Part shown: piece by piece, positions 13,054 to 21,638 of the stretch | How the letters are laid out: each line of letters begins with the position of its first letter | Position numbering within the stretch: position 1 is the first letter of the stretch | From: Streptomyces sp. SDr-06 | GTDB lineage: Bacteria; Actinomycetota; Actinomycetes; Streptomycetales; Streptomycetaceae | Reading direction: 5' to 3' | Assembly (NCBI RefSeq): GCF_003324565.1 | Contig: NZ_QOLA01000002.1 | Location: forward strand, 62,001 to 126,000 | Length of the DNA stretch: 64,000 bases | Made by a program: the position numbers and the translations under genes | Notes under the pieces: generated by a model | Told to the model about the DNA's origin: nothing | Database searches by the model: none | Seen by the model: only the letters and a program-made list of their open reading frames with translations

Positions 13054-14286
13054 ATGCCTTCCGTACTGCCCGATGGTGAGCCCATGCCCGAGGACGGGTC
13101 GCTGCCCCGTGCCGCCCTGGAGGGCGCGGGGGACCGGCCGCTCGGGTTCTACCTGCACGTTCCGTACTGCGCGACGCGCTGCGGCTACTGCGACTTCAAC
13201 ACGTACACGGCGAGCGAGCTGGTGGGCAAGGGCGGTGTCCTGGCCTCCCGCGACAACTACGCGGACATGGTCGTCGAGGAGATCCGGCTGGCCCGCAAGG
13301 TGCTCGGCGAGGACCCCCGCCCGGTGCGGACCGTCTTCGTCGGCGGCGGCACGCCGACCCTGCTGGCCGCGGCCGACCTGGTGCGCATGCTGGCGGCGGT
13401 ACGCGACGAGTTCGGGCTCGCCGAGGACGCGGAGGTCACCACCGAGGCCAACCCGGAGTCGGTGGACCCCGCCTACCTCGCCGAGCTCCGGGCGGGCGGC
13501 TTCAACCGGATCTCCTTCGGCATGCAGAGCGCCCGGCAGCACGTCCTGAAGGTCCTCGACCGCACCCACACGCCGGGCCGCCCGGAGGCGTGCGTCGCCG
13601 AGGCGCGCGCGGCGGGCTTCGACCACGTCAACCTGGACCTGATCTACGGCACCCCGGGCGAGAGCGACGACGACTGGCGGGCCTCGCTCGACGCGGCCGT
13701 CGGAGCCGGGCCCGACCACATCAGCGCGTACGCCCTGATCGTCGAGGAGGGCACCCAGCTCGCCCGCCGCATCCGGCGCGGCGAGGTGCCGATGACGGAC
13801 GACGACGAGCACGCGGACCGGTACCTGATCGCGGACGAGGTGCTCGGCGCGGCCGGGTACTCCTGGTACGAGGTGTCGAACTGGGCCACCACCGAGGCCG
13901 GGCGCTGCCTGCACAACGAGCTGTACTGGCGCGGGGCGGACTGGTGGGGCGCCGGGCCGGGGGCGCACAGCCACGTCGGCGGGGTGCGGTGGTGGAACGT
14001 GAAGCACCCGGGCGCCTACGCGGCGGCCCTGGCCTCCGGCCGCTCGCCCGGGGCGGGGCGCGAGGTCCTGGCGGGGGAGGACCGCCGGGTGGAGCGGATC
14101 CTGCTGGAACTCCGCCTGCGCGAGGGCTGCCCGCTGGACCTGCTGCACCCCGCGGGCCTCGCGGCGGCCCGCCGCGCCGTGCAGGACGGCCTCCTGGACG
14201 CCCCCTCCTTCGCCGCCGGGCGGGCCGTGCTGACCCTGCGGGGGCGGTTGCTGGCGGACGCGGTGGTACGAGCCCTGGTCGACTGA
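13054..14286 (+). CDS. hemW: HemW, radical SAM heme chaperone (formerly oxygen-independent coproporphyrinogen oxidase-like)
   Basis: The 410-residue protein has the radical SAM cluster motif CATRCGYC near residue 40, FVGGGTPTLL near 95, EANPES near 135, SFGMQSARQHVLK near 160 and a C-terminal HemW domain. HemW binds heme and an Fe-S cluster and inserts heme into apoproteins, unlike true HemN. The ATG at 13054 follows a GGGGG box; the frame opens 6 codons earlier with a GTG at 13036. It starts 52 nt after the phosphatase gene. Confidence 0.9.
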   Translation: MPSVLPDGEPMPEDGSLPRAALEGAGDRPLGFYLHVPYCATRCGYCDFNTYTASELVGKGGVLASRDNYADMVVEEIRLARKVLGEDPRPVRTVFVGGGTPTLLAAADLVRMLAAVRDEFGLAEDAEVTTEANPESVDPAYLAELRAGGFNRISFGMQSARQHVLKVLDRTHTPGRPEACVAEARAAGFDHVNLDLIYGTPGESDDDWRASLDAAVGAGPDHISAYALIVEEGTQLARRIRRGEVPMTDDDEHADRYLIADEVLGAAGYSWYEVSNWATTEAGRCLHNELYWRGADWWGAGPGAHSHVGGVRWWNVKHPGAYAAALASGRSPGAGREVLAGEDRRVERILLELRLREGCPLDLLHPAGLAAARRAVQDGLLDAPSFAAGRAVLTLRGRLLADAVVRALVD

Positions 14287-14315
14287 GGCCCCGCCCCCCT
14301 CCGACCCGCGGGGCC
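14287..14315 (+). terminator. Terminator after hemW
   Basis: Perfect arms GGCCCCGC (14287-14294) and GCGGGGCC (14308-14315) directly behind the hemW stop codon. Confidence 0.6.
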
Positions 14316-14393
14316 CCACGCCCCATCGCCCCGCGGCCCGTGCGTGGCCCCTCGCGCCCCTTAACCCGCTTTCACCTGCGGGCCGTGGTCTCT

Positions 14394-14655
14394 TGCTCGC
14401 GCAGTTCCCCGCGCCCCTTAACCCCGACGTCGGCCTCGCGCCGTGTGTGGCTGGTCGCGCAGTTCCCCGCGCCCCTTAACCCCGACGTCGGCCTCGCGCC
14501 GTGTGTGGCTGGTCGCGCAGTTCCCCGCGCCCCTTAAGCCCGCTTCCACCTGCGGGCCGTAGTCTCTTGCTCGCGCAGTTCCCCGCGCCCCTAAGCTCGC
14601 TTTCGCCCGCGGGCCGTGCGTGGTTGCTCGCGCAGTTCCTCGCGCCCCTGGGCAA
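14394..14655. repeat. Cluster of the CGCAGTTCCCCGCGCCCC dispersed repeat
   Basis: Five copies of the core (the last with a T/C change) lie at ~60-nt spacing. Two full units of 58 bp, 14403-14460 and 14461-14518, appear identical and a third begins at 14519. The stretch 14316-14850 carries no gene. The same core recurs at ~24120-24250 and ~45785-46005, and in inverted, diverged form at ~35870-36010. Confidence 0.9.
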
Positions 14656-14724
14656 CTGCGGTGCTCGCGTGCGCGGCCGGAGCCGCCGAGCGCCTGTGCC
14701 CCTTCGAGGGGGGCGGCGTCGGCA

Positions 14725-14850
14725 TCCTCAGCCCGTCCGGCGTTTGAGGACGAGCGCCTTTCGGGCGCGAACGGGGTCCGGGGCGGAGCCCCCGGGCAGC
14801 CCGGAACGCATACCCCCGGAGGGTTTCGGGAAGGGGCGGGGTGGGGAAAG
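14725..14850. repeat. Second module of the dispersed composite repeat (GTCCGGCGTTTGAGGAC ... GGGGCGGAGCCCC)
   Basis: Starts with GGCATCCTCAGCCCGTCCGG, continues through GCGTTTGAGGACGAGCGCC and a hairpin around GGGGCGGAGCCCC, and ends with GGGGCGGGGTGGGGAAA. Near-identical modules occur at ~24270-24418, ~45890-45960 and ~46020-46185, and a reduced form at ~28755-28800. Confidence 0.85.
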
Positions 14851-15678
14851 CTACGGGACCGTCACGAAGTCGATCAACCGCTCCACCGACCCCAGCAACG
14901 ACGCGTCGAGATCCCGGTACGACGACACCCCGGACAGAATGCGGGCCCACGCCGCCCCCGTGTTCTCGGCCCACCCCAGCGCCCGGCACACCCCCGTCTT
15001 CCAGTCCTGCCCCCGCGGCACGACCGGCCACGCGGGAATCCCCACGGACGCCGGTTTCACGGCCTCCCACACGTCGATGTAGGGGTGCCCGACGACCAGC
15101 ACGTCGGGGTGGGTGACGGACGCCGCGATGCGGGACTCCTTGGAGCCCGGGACGAGGTGGTCGACCAGGACGCCGAGCCGCGCGTCCGGCCCCGGGGAGA
15201 ACTCGGCGACGATCGCCGGAAGGTCGTCGATGCCCTCCAGGTACTCGACGACCACCCCCTCGATGCGCAGGTCGTCGCCCCACACCTTCTCGACGAGCTC
15301 GGCGTCGTGGCGCCCCTCGACGTAGATCCGCCCCGCCCGGGCGACCCGGGCCCGCGCACCCGGCACGGCGAGCGACCCGGAGGCCGTGCGGGTGGGGCGT
15401 ACGGGCGCGGAGGCGGAGGGGCGTACGAGGGTGACCACCTTGCCCTCCAGGAGGAACCCGCGCGGCGCTAGCGGGAAGACCCGGTGCTTGCCGAAGCGGT
15501 CCTCCAGGGTGACGGTCGGTCCCTCGGCCGTCTTCTCGCAGCGGATCACGGCTCCGCAGAATCCCGTGGAGACCTCCTCGACGACGAGGTCGGTCTCGGC
15601 AGGTACCTCCGGAACAGGCGCCTGCTTCTTCTTCCAGGGCGGGGTGAGATCAGGGCTGTAACTGCGCATGCGGCTCAT
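14851..15678 (-). CDS. DUF3097 family protein of unknown function
   Basis: The 275-residue cytoplasmic protein begins MSRMRSYSPDLTPPWKKK and contains STGFCGAVIRCE, the GRIYVEGRHDAELVEKVWG block and PGSKESRIAASVTHPDVLVVGHPYIDVWEAVKP, all of which I recognise from the actinobacterial DUF3097 family. The EGRHDAELVEKVWGDDLR stretch recalls TOPRIM-like folds, but no function is established here. Start may be 15678 or the next in-frame ATG at 15669. Its first ~40 bp plus upstream sequence is duplicated at 15726-15798, giving a coupled upstream mini-ORF. Confidence 0.85.
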   Translation of the reverse strand: MSRMRSYSPDLTPPWKKKQAPVPEVPAETDLVVEEVSTGFCGAVIRCEKTAEGPTVTLEDRFGKHRVFPLAPRGFLLEGKVVTLVRPSASAPVRPTRTASGSLAVPGARARVARAGRIYVEGRHDAELVEKVWGDDLRIEGVVVEYLEGIDDLPAIVAEFSPGPDARLGVLVDHLVPGSKESRIAASVTHPDVLVVGHPYIDVWEAVKPASVGIPAWPVVPRGQDWKTGVCRALGWAENTGAAWARILSGVSSYRDLDASLLGSVERLIDFVTVP

Positions 15679-15798
15679 TATTGGGGTCGGCCGGGGGTCC
15701 GGGGGTTGGCCCCCGGGAGATGCAGCCAGGGCGGGGTGAGATCAGGGCTGTAACTGCGCATGGGGCTCATTATTGGGGTCGGCCGGGGGTCCGGGGGT
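15634..15798 (-). repeat. Direct duplication of the DUF3097 gene 5' end (92-bp period)
   Basis: Bases 15634-15706 and 15726-15798 match at 72 of 73 positions. Each copy contains the start codon, the first ~15 codons and the upstream sequence ACCCCCGGACCCCCGGCC. A 19-nt non-duplicated segment lies between them. Confidence 0.95.
15678..15770 (-). other. Leader mini-ORF from duplicated DUF3097 gene start (30 codons)
   Basis: ATG at 15770 reads MSPMRSYSPDLTPPW, identical to the start of the DUF3097 protein except Pro for Arg at position 3, then diverges into LHLPGANPRTPGRPQ and ends in TAA. The TAA overlaps the ATG of the full gene (TAATG), so translation of the mini-ORF would end exactly where the real gene begins. 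The intervening DNA is a CCGGGGG/CCCCCGG hairpin (15699-15716). Whether the peptide has any role is unknown. Confidence 0.6.
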
Positions 15799-15820
15799 GA
15801 GGGCCCCAGGGGCGTGGCGG

Positions 15821-16543
15821 TCACGACTGGCTGAGGCGGGCGGCGAGTTGGTCCCGCTGGGCGCGGACGAACGCCGCGTCCACCACCGCCCCGTGCCCCG
15901 GCACGTACACCGCGTCCTCGCCGCCGAGCGAGAGCAGCCGGTCCAGCGCGGCGGGCCAGCGGGACACCACCGCGTCGGAGCCCGCCTGCGGCTCGCCCGA
16001 CTCCTCGACCAGGTCGCCGCAGAAGACGATCTCCGGTGAGCCGCCGCGCGCCGGGACCAGGAGCGCGAGGTCGTGGCCGCTGTGCCCGGGGCCGACGTTG
16101 GCGAGCAGCACCTGACGGCCGCCCAGGTCCAGCGTCCACTCGCCGGACACCGCGTGGTGCGGCACGACGAGCAGGTCGGCCGCCTCGGCGGCTTCCTCGG
16201 CGGGCACCCCGTGGCGCACCGCGTCCGCGCGCAGCTCGTCGCCCCCCAGGGCCCGCTCGATGCCGACCGCCCCGTACACCTCGGCGCCGGAGAAGGCGGC
16301 CGTGCCCATGACGTGGTCGAAGTGGGGGTGGCTGAGCGCGATGTGGGTCACACGGCGGCCGAAAAGGGCCTCCGCCTGCGACCGGAGTTCGGCGCCCTCG
16401 CGGAGCGTCGCGCCGGTGTCGTACAGGAGGAGCGAGCTCTCGCCGGCCACCAGCGCGGCCGTGGCGTCCCAGATGGGCAGGCGCCTGCGCCCGATCCCGT
16501 CACCCAGCCGCTCCCAGCCGAACTCTTCCCAACTGACGTCCAT
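15821..16543 (-). CDS. MBL-fold metallo-hydrolase
   Basis: A 240-residue metallo-beta-lactamase-fold protein with the metal-binding motif SHPHFDHVMG near residue 95, GPGHSGHDLALLVP near 168, FCGDLVEE near 190 and a final VPGHGAVVD near 215. These supply the His/Asp ligands of the dinuclear site. The family covers many hydrolases (thioesters, lactams, glyoxalase II-like), so the substrate is not assignable. It lies upstream of the DUF3097 gene on the same strand with a 50-nt gap to the leader mini-ORF and is divergent from hrcA. Confidence 0.85.
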   Translation of the reverse strand: MDVSWEEFGWERLGDGIGRRRLPIWDATAALVAGESSLLLYDTGATLREGAELRSQAEALFGRRVTHIALSHPHFDHVMGTAAFSGAEVYGAVGIERALGGDELRADAVRHGVPAEEAAEAADLLVVPHHAVSGEWTLDLGGRQVLLANVGPGHSGHDLALLVPARGGSPEIVFCGDLVEESGEPQAGSDAVVSRWPAALDRLLSLGGEDAVYVPGHGAVVDAAFVRAQRDQLAARLSQS

Positions 16544-16645
16544 GACGCGACGCTATCCGCAATCGACCGGCGTCGCCGCACGGTAGCGTGGTCGGCCGCC
16601 CTTGCTAGGGGCGTACCGGTCGGCCGTACACTGGCCGGGGGATTG

Positions 16646-16672
16646 CTGGCACTCGAACACAGTGAGTGCCAA
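16646..16672 (+). promoter_or_regulatory. CIRCE operator for HrcA
   Basis: CTGGCACTC-N9-GAGTGCCAA matches the CIRCE inverted repeat (consensus TTAGCACTC-N9-GAGTGCTAA). It lies 26 nt upstream of the hrcA ATG, so HrcA is expected to repress its own operon with dnaJ. Confidence 0.92.
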
Positions 16673-16698
16673 AAGGACGGCTACTGGAGGTGTGCGCG

Positions 16699-17718
16699 AT
16701 GCTCAGTGAACGCAGGCTCGAGGTGCTGCGCGCCATCGTCCAGGACTACGTCGGCACCGAGGAGCCCGTGGGGTCCAAGGCCCTCACGGAGCGGCACGCG
16801 CTGGGGGTCTCCCCGGCCACCGTGCGCAACGACATGGCGGTGCTGGAGGAGGAGGGCTTCATCGCCCAGCCCCACACCAGCGCCGGCCGGATCCCGACCG
16901 ACAAGGGCTACCGGCTCTTCGTCGACCGGCTCGCGGGCGTCAAGCCCCTGTCGTCGCCGGAGCGCCGGGCGATCCAGAACTTCCTGGACAGCGCGGTCGA
17001 CCTGGACGACGTCGTGGCCCGTACGGTGCGGCTGCTGGCGCAGCTGACCCGGCAGGTGGCGGTGGTTCAGTACCCGTCGCTGACCCGCTCGACGGTGCGG
17101 CACGTGGAACTTCTCTCACTCGCCGCGGCCCGGCTGATGCTGGTGCTGATCACGGACACCGGCCGCGTCGAGCAGCGCATGGTGGACTGCCCGGCGCCGT
17201 TCAGCGAGGCCTCGCTCGCGGACCTGCGGGCCCGGCTCAACGCACGGGTGGTGGGGCGCCGCTTCGCGGACGTGCCGCAGCTGGTGCAGGACCTGCCGGA
17301 GTCCTTTGAACCGGAGGACCGAGGAACCGTTTCGACGGTCCTCGCCACCCTCCTCGAAACCCTGGTCGAAGAGACCGAGGAGCGGTTGATGATCGGCGGC
17401 ACCGCCAATCTCACCCGCTTCGGACACGACTTCCCGCTGACCATCAGGCCGGTGCTGGAGGCGCTTGAGGAGCAGGTCGTGCTCCTCAAGCTGCTCGGCG
17501 AGGCCAAGGAATCGGGCATGACCGTACGCATCGGGCACGAGAACAACGCCCACGAAGGACTGAACTCCACGTCCGTCGTATCGGTCGGCTACGGTTCCGG
17601 CGGCGAGGCGGTCGCCAAACTCGGCGTGGTCGGACCGACCCGCATGGATTACCCCGGAACGATGGGAGCGGTACGCGCAGTGGCACGTTACGTCGGACAG
17701 ATCCTGGCGGAGTCGTAA
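16699..17718 (+). CDS. hrcA: Heat-inducible transcription repressor HrcA
   Basis: The 339-residue repressor binds CIRCE and requires GroEL for activity in known systems. The N-terminal winged helix is visible ([53 protein letters not shown]), followed by the HrcA-specific domain with [11 protein letters not shown] and [20 protein letters not shown]. The ATG at 16699 has GGAGG 9 nt upstream. The dnaJ GTG follows the stop directly, and a CIRCE element lies upstream, indicating an autoregulated hrcA-dnaJ operon. Confidence 0.96.
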   Translation: MLSERRLEVLRAIVQDYVGTEEPVGSKALTERHALGVSPATVRNDMAVLEEEGFIAQPHTSAGRIPTDKGYRLFVDRLAGVKPLSSPERRAIQNFLDSAVDLDDVVARTVRLLAQLTRQVAVVQYPSLTRSTVRHVELLSLAAARLMLVLITDTGRVEQRMVDCPAPFSEASLADLRARLNARVVGRRFADVPQLVQDLPESFEPEDRGTVSTVLATLLETLVEETEERLMIGGTANLTRFGHDFPLTIRPVLEALEEQVVLLKLLGEAKESGMTVRIGHENNAHEGLNSTSVVSVGYGSGGEAVAKLGVVGPTRMDYPGTMGAVRAVARYVGQILAES

Positions 17719-18855
17719 GTGGCCACGGACTACTACGCCGTACTCGGCGTGCGCCGCGACGCATCACAGGACGAGATCAAGAAGGCCTTCCGGAGGCTCG
17801 CGCGGGAACTCCATCCCGACGTGAACCCCGACCCGAAGACCCAGGAGCGGTTCAAGGAGATCAACGCCGCTTACGAGGTCCTCTCCGACCCGCAGAAGAA
17901 GCAGGTCTACGACCTCGGCGGCGACCCGCTGTCGTCGTCGGGCGGCGGCGGGGCCGGCGGCTTCGGCGCGGGCGGCTTCGGCAACTTCTCGGACATCATG
18001 GACGCCTTCTTCGGCACGGCGTCGCAGCGCGGACCGCGCTCGCGGACCCGCCGTGGCCAGGACGCCATGATCCGCCTGGAGATCGACCTCAACGAGGCGG
18101 CCTTCGGCACCACCAAGGAGATCCAGGTCGACACCGCGGTGGTGTGCACGACCTGTTCGGGCGAGGGCGCGGCTCCCGGCACCTCCGCGCAGACCTGTGA
18201 CATGTGCCGCGGCCGCGGCGAGGTGTCCCAGGTCACCCGGTCCTTCCTGGGCCAGGTCATGACCTCGCGCCCCTGCCCCCAGTGCCAGGGCTTCGGCACC
18301 GTGGTGCCCACCCCGTGCCCGGAGTGCGCGGGCGACGGCCGCATCCGCTCGCGGCGCACCCTCACCGTGAAGATCCCGGCCGGTGTCGACAACGGCACCC
18401 GGATCCAGCTCGCGGGCGAGGGCGAGGTCGGCCCCGGCGGCGGCCCCGCCGGTGACCTGTACGTGGAGATCCACGAGCTGCCGCACGACGTGTTCCAGCG
18501 CCGGGGCGACGACCTGCACTGCACGGTCACCATCCCGATGACGGCGGCGTCGCTCGGCACCAAGGTGCCGCTCCAGACCCTGGACGGCATGGAGGAGGTG
18601 GACATCCGCCCGGGCACCCAGTCCGGCCAGTCCATCCCGCTGCACGGCCGCGGCATCACGCACCTGCGCGGCGGCGGCCGGGGCGACCTCATCGTGCACG
18701 TGGAGGTCCTCACCCCCAGCAAGCTGGACCCCCAGCAGGAGGACCTGCTGCGCCAGCTGGCCAAGCTGCGCGGCGAGGAGCGCCCCACGGGCCAGTTCCA
18801 GCCCGGCCAGCAGGGTCTGTTCTCCCGTCTGAAGGACGCGTTCAACGGCCGGTAG
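17719..18855 (+). CDS. dnaJ: Molecular chaperone DnaJ (hrcA-linked paralogue)
   Basis: DnaJ stimulates DnaK ATPase and delivers unfolded clients. The 378-residue protein has a J domain with HPD near residue 33 (RELHPDVNPDPK), a Gly/Phe-rich linker (~70-95), four CxxCxGxG zinc repeats (CTTCSGEG, CDMCRGRG, CPQCQGFG, CPECAGDG, ~148-205) and the C-terminal client-binding domain. Being in the hrcA operon it corresponds to the second DnaJ of Streptomyces; the dnaK-grpE-linked copy is not in the window. The last four codons and stop lie in a 23-bp unit repeated three times. Confidence 0.95.
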   Translation: MATDYYAVLGVRRDASQDEIKKAFRRLARELHPDVNPDPKTQERFKEINAAYEVLSDPQKKQVYDLGGDPLSSSGGGGAGGFGAGGFGNFSDIMDAFFGTASQRGPRSRTRRGQDAMIRLEIDLNEAAFGTTKEIQVDTAVVCTTCSGEGAAPGTSAQTCDMCRGRGEVSQVTRSFLGQVMTSRPCPQCQGFGTVVPTPCPECAGDGRIRSRRTLTVKIPAGVDNGTRIQLAGEGEVGPGGGPAGDLYVEIHELPHDVFQRRGDDLHCTVTIPMTAASLGTKVPLQTLDGMEEVDIRPGTQSGQSIPLHGRGITHLRGGGRGDLIVHVEVLTPSKLDPQQEDLLRQLAKLRGEERPTGQFQPGQQGLFSRLKDAFNGR

Positions 18856-18909
18856 GCCATGAATTCAAGGGCCGGTAAGCCATGAATTCAACGGCCGGTA
18901 GGCCGTGAA
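18841..18909 (+). repeat. Triplicated 23-bp unit at the dnaJ 3' end
   Basis: Three consecutive 23-bp units (18841-18863, 18864-18886, 18887-18909) of the form TTCAACGGCCGGTAGGCCAT-GAA. Unit 2 differs at two positions and unit 3 at one. Each unit carries F-N-G-R-stop, so the codons and stop of dnaJ were copied twice downstream of the functional stop. Confidence 0.95.
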
Positions 18910-18944
18910 GAGGGGCCACGGGGCGTTCCCCGTGGCCCCTCTTC
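18907..18944 (+). terminator. Terminator after dnaJ
   Basis: Perfect 17-bp arms (18907-18923 and 18928-18944) with a CGTT loop. The left arm starts within the last 3 nt of the 23-bp tandem repeat. Confidence 0.88.
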
Positions 18945-19088
18945 GTCGTTCCGGCGCGGTTTTCCGCCGCCGCCGAGCGGAATCCGGCCGTCCGGCGGGT
19001 GCGGCCCGCGGGCGAGGTGGCCGGACTCACCCACCCCGGGCGGAAGAGGCGATTCGGTGCGAGAGCTGCGTCGTGGCACGATGCGGGC

Positions 19089-20180
19089 ATGGCTTTGACC
19101 GATCTCTGCCGGTATCCGATCGTGCAGGCGCCCATGGCGGGCGGCGCCTCCGGTCCGGCGCTGGCCGCGGCCGTCTCCGAGGCCGGGGGGCTCGGCTTCC
19201 TCGCCGCCGGGTACAAGACCGCCGACGGCATGTACCAGGAGATCAAGCAGGTGCGGGGGCTCACCGGCCAGCCCTTCGGAGTCAACCTGTTCATGCCCCA
19301 GGACCCGCACACCGACCCCGCCGCCGTCGAGGTCTACCGCCACCAACTGGCGGGCGAGGCCTCCTGGTACGAGACCCCCCTGGGCGACGCCGACTCCGGT
19401 GGCGACGACAACTACGAGGCCAAGCTGGCGATCCTGCGCGAGGACCCGGTGCCGGTCGTCTCGTTCACCTTCGGCTGCCCCGATCGCACGGTGCTCGACG
19501 CGTTCGCGAAAGTGGGCACGTACACGATCGTCACGGTCACCACGGCCCAGGAGGCGCAGGCCGCGCAGTGGGCGGGGGCGGACGCGGTGTGTGTGCAGGG
19601 CGTCGAGGCGGGCGGCCACCAGGGCACCTACCGGGACGATCCGCAGGTCGGCGGGGCCCGCATCGGGCTGCTCACGCTGATCGGCCTCGTCCGGGAGGCG
19701 GTCCAGCTGCCGATCGTCGCGACGGGCGGGCTGATGCGCGGCGCGCAGATCGCGGCGGTGCTCGCGGCGGGCGCCGACGCGGCGCAGCTGGGCACGGCGT
19801 TCCTGGTCTGCCCGGAGTCGGGCGCGAACGTCCTGCACAAGCAGGCGCTGACCAACCCCCTTTTCGTCCGTACGGAGTTGACGCGGGCGTTCTCCGGGCG
19901 GCCCGCGCGGGGCCTGGTGAACCGTTTCATGCGCGAGCACGGGCCGTACGCCCCCGCCGCCTATCCGCAGGTGCACCAGCTCACCTCGGGCCTGCGCAAG
20001 GCCGCGGCCGAGGCGGGCGACCCACAGGGCATGGCGCTCTGGGCGGGCCAGGGCCACCGGCTGGCCCGGGAACTCCCGGCCGGGCGGCTCGTCGAGGTGC
20101 TGGCCGCCGAACTGGACGACGCGGCAGCCGAGTTGACCGCGAAACTGCAGAACCTGAAAAACACGAGGAGCACGTCATGA
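19089..20180 (+). CDS. Nitronate monooxygenase family FMN enzyme
   Basis: The 363-residue TIM-barrel protein begins MALTDLCRYPIVQAPMAGG and shows GLGFLAAGYK, FGVNLFMP, VCVQGVEAGGHQGTY (active-site His region) and GLMRGAQIAAVLAAGADAAQLGTAFLVCPESG, the FMN phosphate-binding region. These fit nitronate monooxygenase/2-nitropropane dioxygenase-like enzymes, which oxidise alkyl nitronates. The ATG at 19089 matches the conserved start; the frame opens 30 codons earlier without conservation. Its stop overlaps the rsmE ATG (ATGA). Confidence 0.88.
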   Translation: MALTDLCRYPIVQAPMAGGASGPALAAAVSEAGGLGFLAAGYKTADGMYQEIKQVRGLTGQPFGVNLFMPQDPHTDPAAVEVYRHQLAGEASWYETPLGDADSGGDDNYEAKLAILREDPVPVVSFTFGCPDRTVLDAFAKVGTYTIVTVTTAQEAQAAQWAGADAVCVQGVEAGGHQGTYRDDPQVGGARIGLLTLIGLVREAVQLPIVATGGLMRGAQIAAVLAAGADAAQLGTAFLVCPESGANVLHKQALTNPLFVRTELTRAFSGRPARGLVNRFMREHGPYAPAAYPQVHQLTSGLRKAAAEAGDPQGMALWAGQGHRLARELPAGRLVEVLAAELDDAAAELTAKLQNLKNTRSTS

Positions 20181-20920
20181 CCGCCCCGGTCTTCGTTGTC
20201 GACAAGGTGCCGGCCGGCGGTGAGTTCGTCCTGGACGGGCCGGAGGGCCGGCACGCCGTCTCCGTGAAGCGGCTGCGCGCGGACGAGGAGGTGACCCTCA
20301 CCGACGGCGCCGGGACCTGGGCGGACGCCGTGGTCGTGGCGGCCGAGGGCAAGGACCGCTTGGTCGTACGGATCACCGCGCACGCGAGCGAGGACGAGCC
20401 GCCGGTACGCGTCACCGTGGTGCAGGCGCTGCCCAAGGGCGACCGGGGCGAGGTCGCGGTGGAGACGATGACCGAGACGGGCGTCGACGCGATCGTGCCG
20501 TGGCAGGCCGCGCGCTGCATCACCCAGTGGAAGGGCGAGCGCGGCGCCAAGTCCCTCGCCAAATGGCGCAGTACGGCCCGCGAGGCGGGCAAGCAGTCGC
20601 GCCGGGTGCGCTTTCCCGACGTACGCGAGGCGATGACCACGAAGCAGGTCGCGGCGCTGCTCGCCGAGGCGGACCTGGCGGTGGTCCTGCACGAGGACCG
20701 CGACGCCGGCTCGGGCGCCCTGGCGACGGCCGAGCTTCCCGAGCGCGGGGAGATCGTCCTGGTGGTGGGGCCCGAGGGCGGGGTCTCGCCGGAGGAGCTG
20801 GCCACGTTCGCCGAGGCGGGCGCGCAGCCGTACCGGCTGGGCAGCAGCGTGCTGCGCACGTCGACGGCGGGCACGGTGGCCGCGGCGGTCCTGATGTCCC
20901 GGACGGGCCGCTGGGCCTGA
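20177..20920 (+). CDS. rsmE: 16S rRNA (uracil(1498)-N3)-methyltransferase
   Basis: The 247-residue SPOUT enzyme methylates U1498 of 16S rRNA. Visible features are the N-terminal PUA-like part (GPEGRHAVSVKRLRADEEV), QALPKGDRGEVAVETMTETGVD, RWRSTAREAGKQSRRVRFPDV-type sequence, and the C-terminal knot EIVLVVGPEGGVSPEEL and RLGSSVLRTSTAG. GAGGAG lies 6 nt before the ATG, within the end of the preceding gene, so the two are coupled. Confidence 0.94.
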   Translation: MTAPVFVVDKVPAGGEFVLDGPEGRHAVSVKRLRADEEVTLTDGAGTWADAVVVAAEGKDRLVVRITAHASEDEPPVRVTVVQALPKGDRGEVAVETMTETGVDAIVPWQAARCITQWKGERGAKSLAKWRSTAREAGKQSRRVRFPDVREAMTTKQVAALLAEADLAVVLHEDRDAGSGALATAELPERGEIVLVVGPEGGVSPEELATFAEAGAQPYRLGSSVLRTSTAGTVAAAVLMSRTGRWA

Positions 20921-20995
20921 GCCCTCGGCGGGCGTGGCCGGGGATGGCCGCATGGGGTCTACCGCACCGGGGGCGGCGGTGGCACGCTGGCGCCC

Positions 20996-21535
20996 ATGGG
21001 GGCCACGAGGTCACACCGTCCGGCACAGCACACCGCCCGCCGCAGGGCGTACCGCACGCTGCCCGCCCTGGCCGCGGTCGCGCTGGCGATCGGCGGGGCG
21101 GCCGCCTGCGACCCGGTGGGCGGGCTCAACTCCGCGGCCGTCGCGGTCACCACGGACCAGACGGCCACCGCCGCGCTGCGGCAGCAGCACGTCGACATCA
21201 AATGGCTGACCTGCACGGCCAACCTCAAGGGCGGCCCCAGCGCGACCCCTTCGGCCGGCAGCACCACCCGCCAGGTCGCCGACGTGAACTGCCAGGGCGA
21301 GACCAAGGACGGCAGGCCGATCACGGTCAAGGGGACGGTCACCCAGGAGGTCGAGGGCCGCTGTGTGAAGGGCGACCTGACGGCCAAGGTCGCCGACCGG
21401 ACCGTCTTCCGCGCCAGTGTCCTCGGCGACTGCGAAGGGCCCGCCCCGACGACCGGACCCGCCACGCACCACCCGGGCGGCAATCCCACCGTCACGGTGA
21501 CCGTGACGGTCACGGAGTCCTTCCGCGGCAAGTAG
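20996..21535 (+). CDS. Putative secreted lipoprotein
   Basis: The 179-residue protein has an Arg-rich start, a hydrophobic segment (LPALAAVALAIGGAAAC) and a lipobox-like cysteine near residue 38. The mature part has pairs of cysteines (LTCTANLKGG, VNCQGETKDG, GRCVKGD, LGDCEG) and a C-terminal TVTVTVTVTES. The DG..ITVKGTV stretch is loosely like DUF4333 domains, but I do not firmly recognise the family. It stands between rsmE and the HIT gene. Confidence 0.7.
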   Translation: MGATRSHRPAQHTARRRAYRTLPALAAVALAIGGAAACDPVGGLNSAAVAVTTDQTATAALRQQHVDIKWLTCTANLKGGPSATPSAGSTTRQVADVNCQGETKDGRPITVKGTVTQEVEGRCVKGDLTAKVADRTVFRASVLGDCEGPAPTTGPATHHPGGNPTVTVTVTVTESFRGK

Positions 21536-21638
21536 CGGGCCGGGGGCGCCCCGGGGCCGCCCGCCGTGCTCCCGTACCGCCGGAACGCGTTGAGTAGCAT
21601 GCGGTTACCTGATCAACGCGACCAAGGAGGACCGGACC

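Noticed and set aside
14394..14655. Tandem repeats considered as a CRISPR array or attachment site
   Set aside because: The intervals between cores are themselves repeated, no cas or integrase gene is near, and the same core recurs at several loci.
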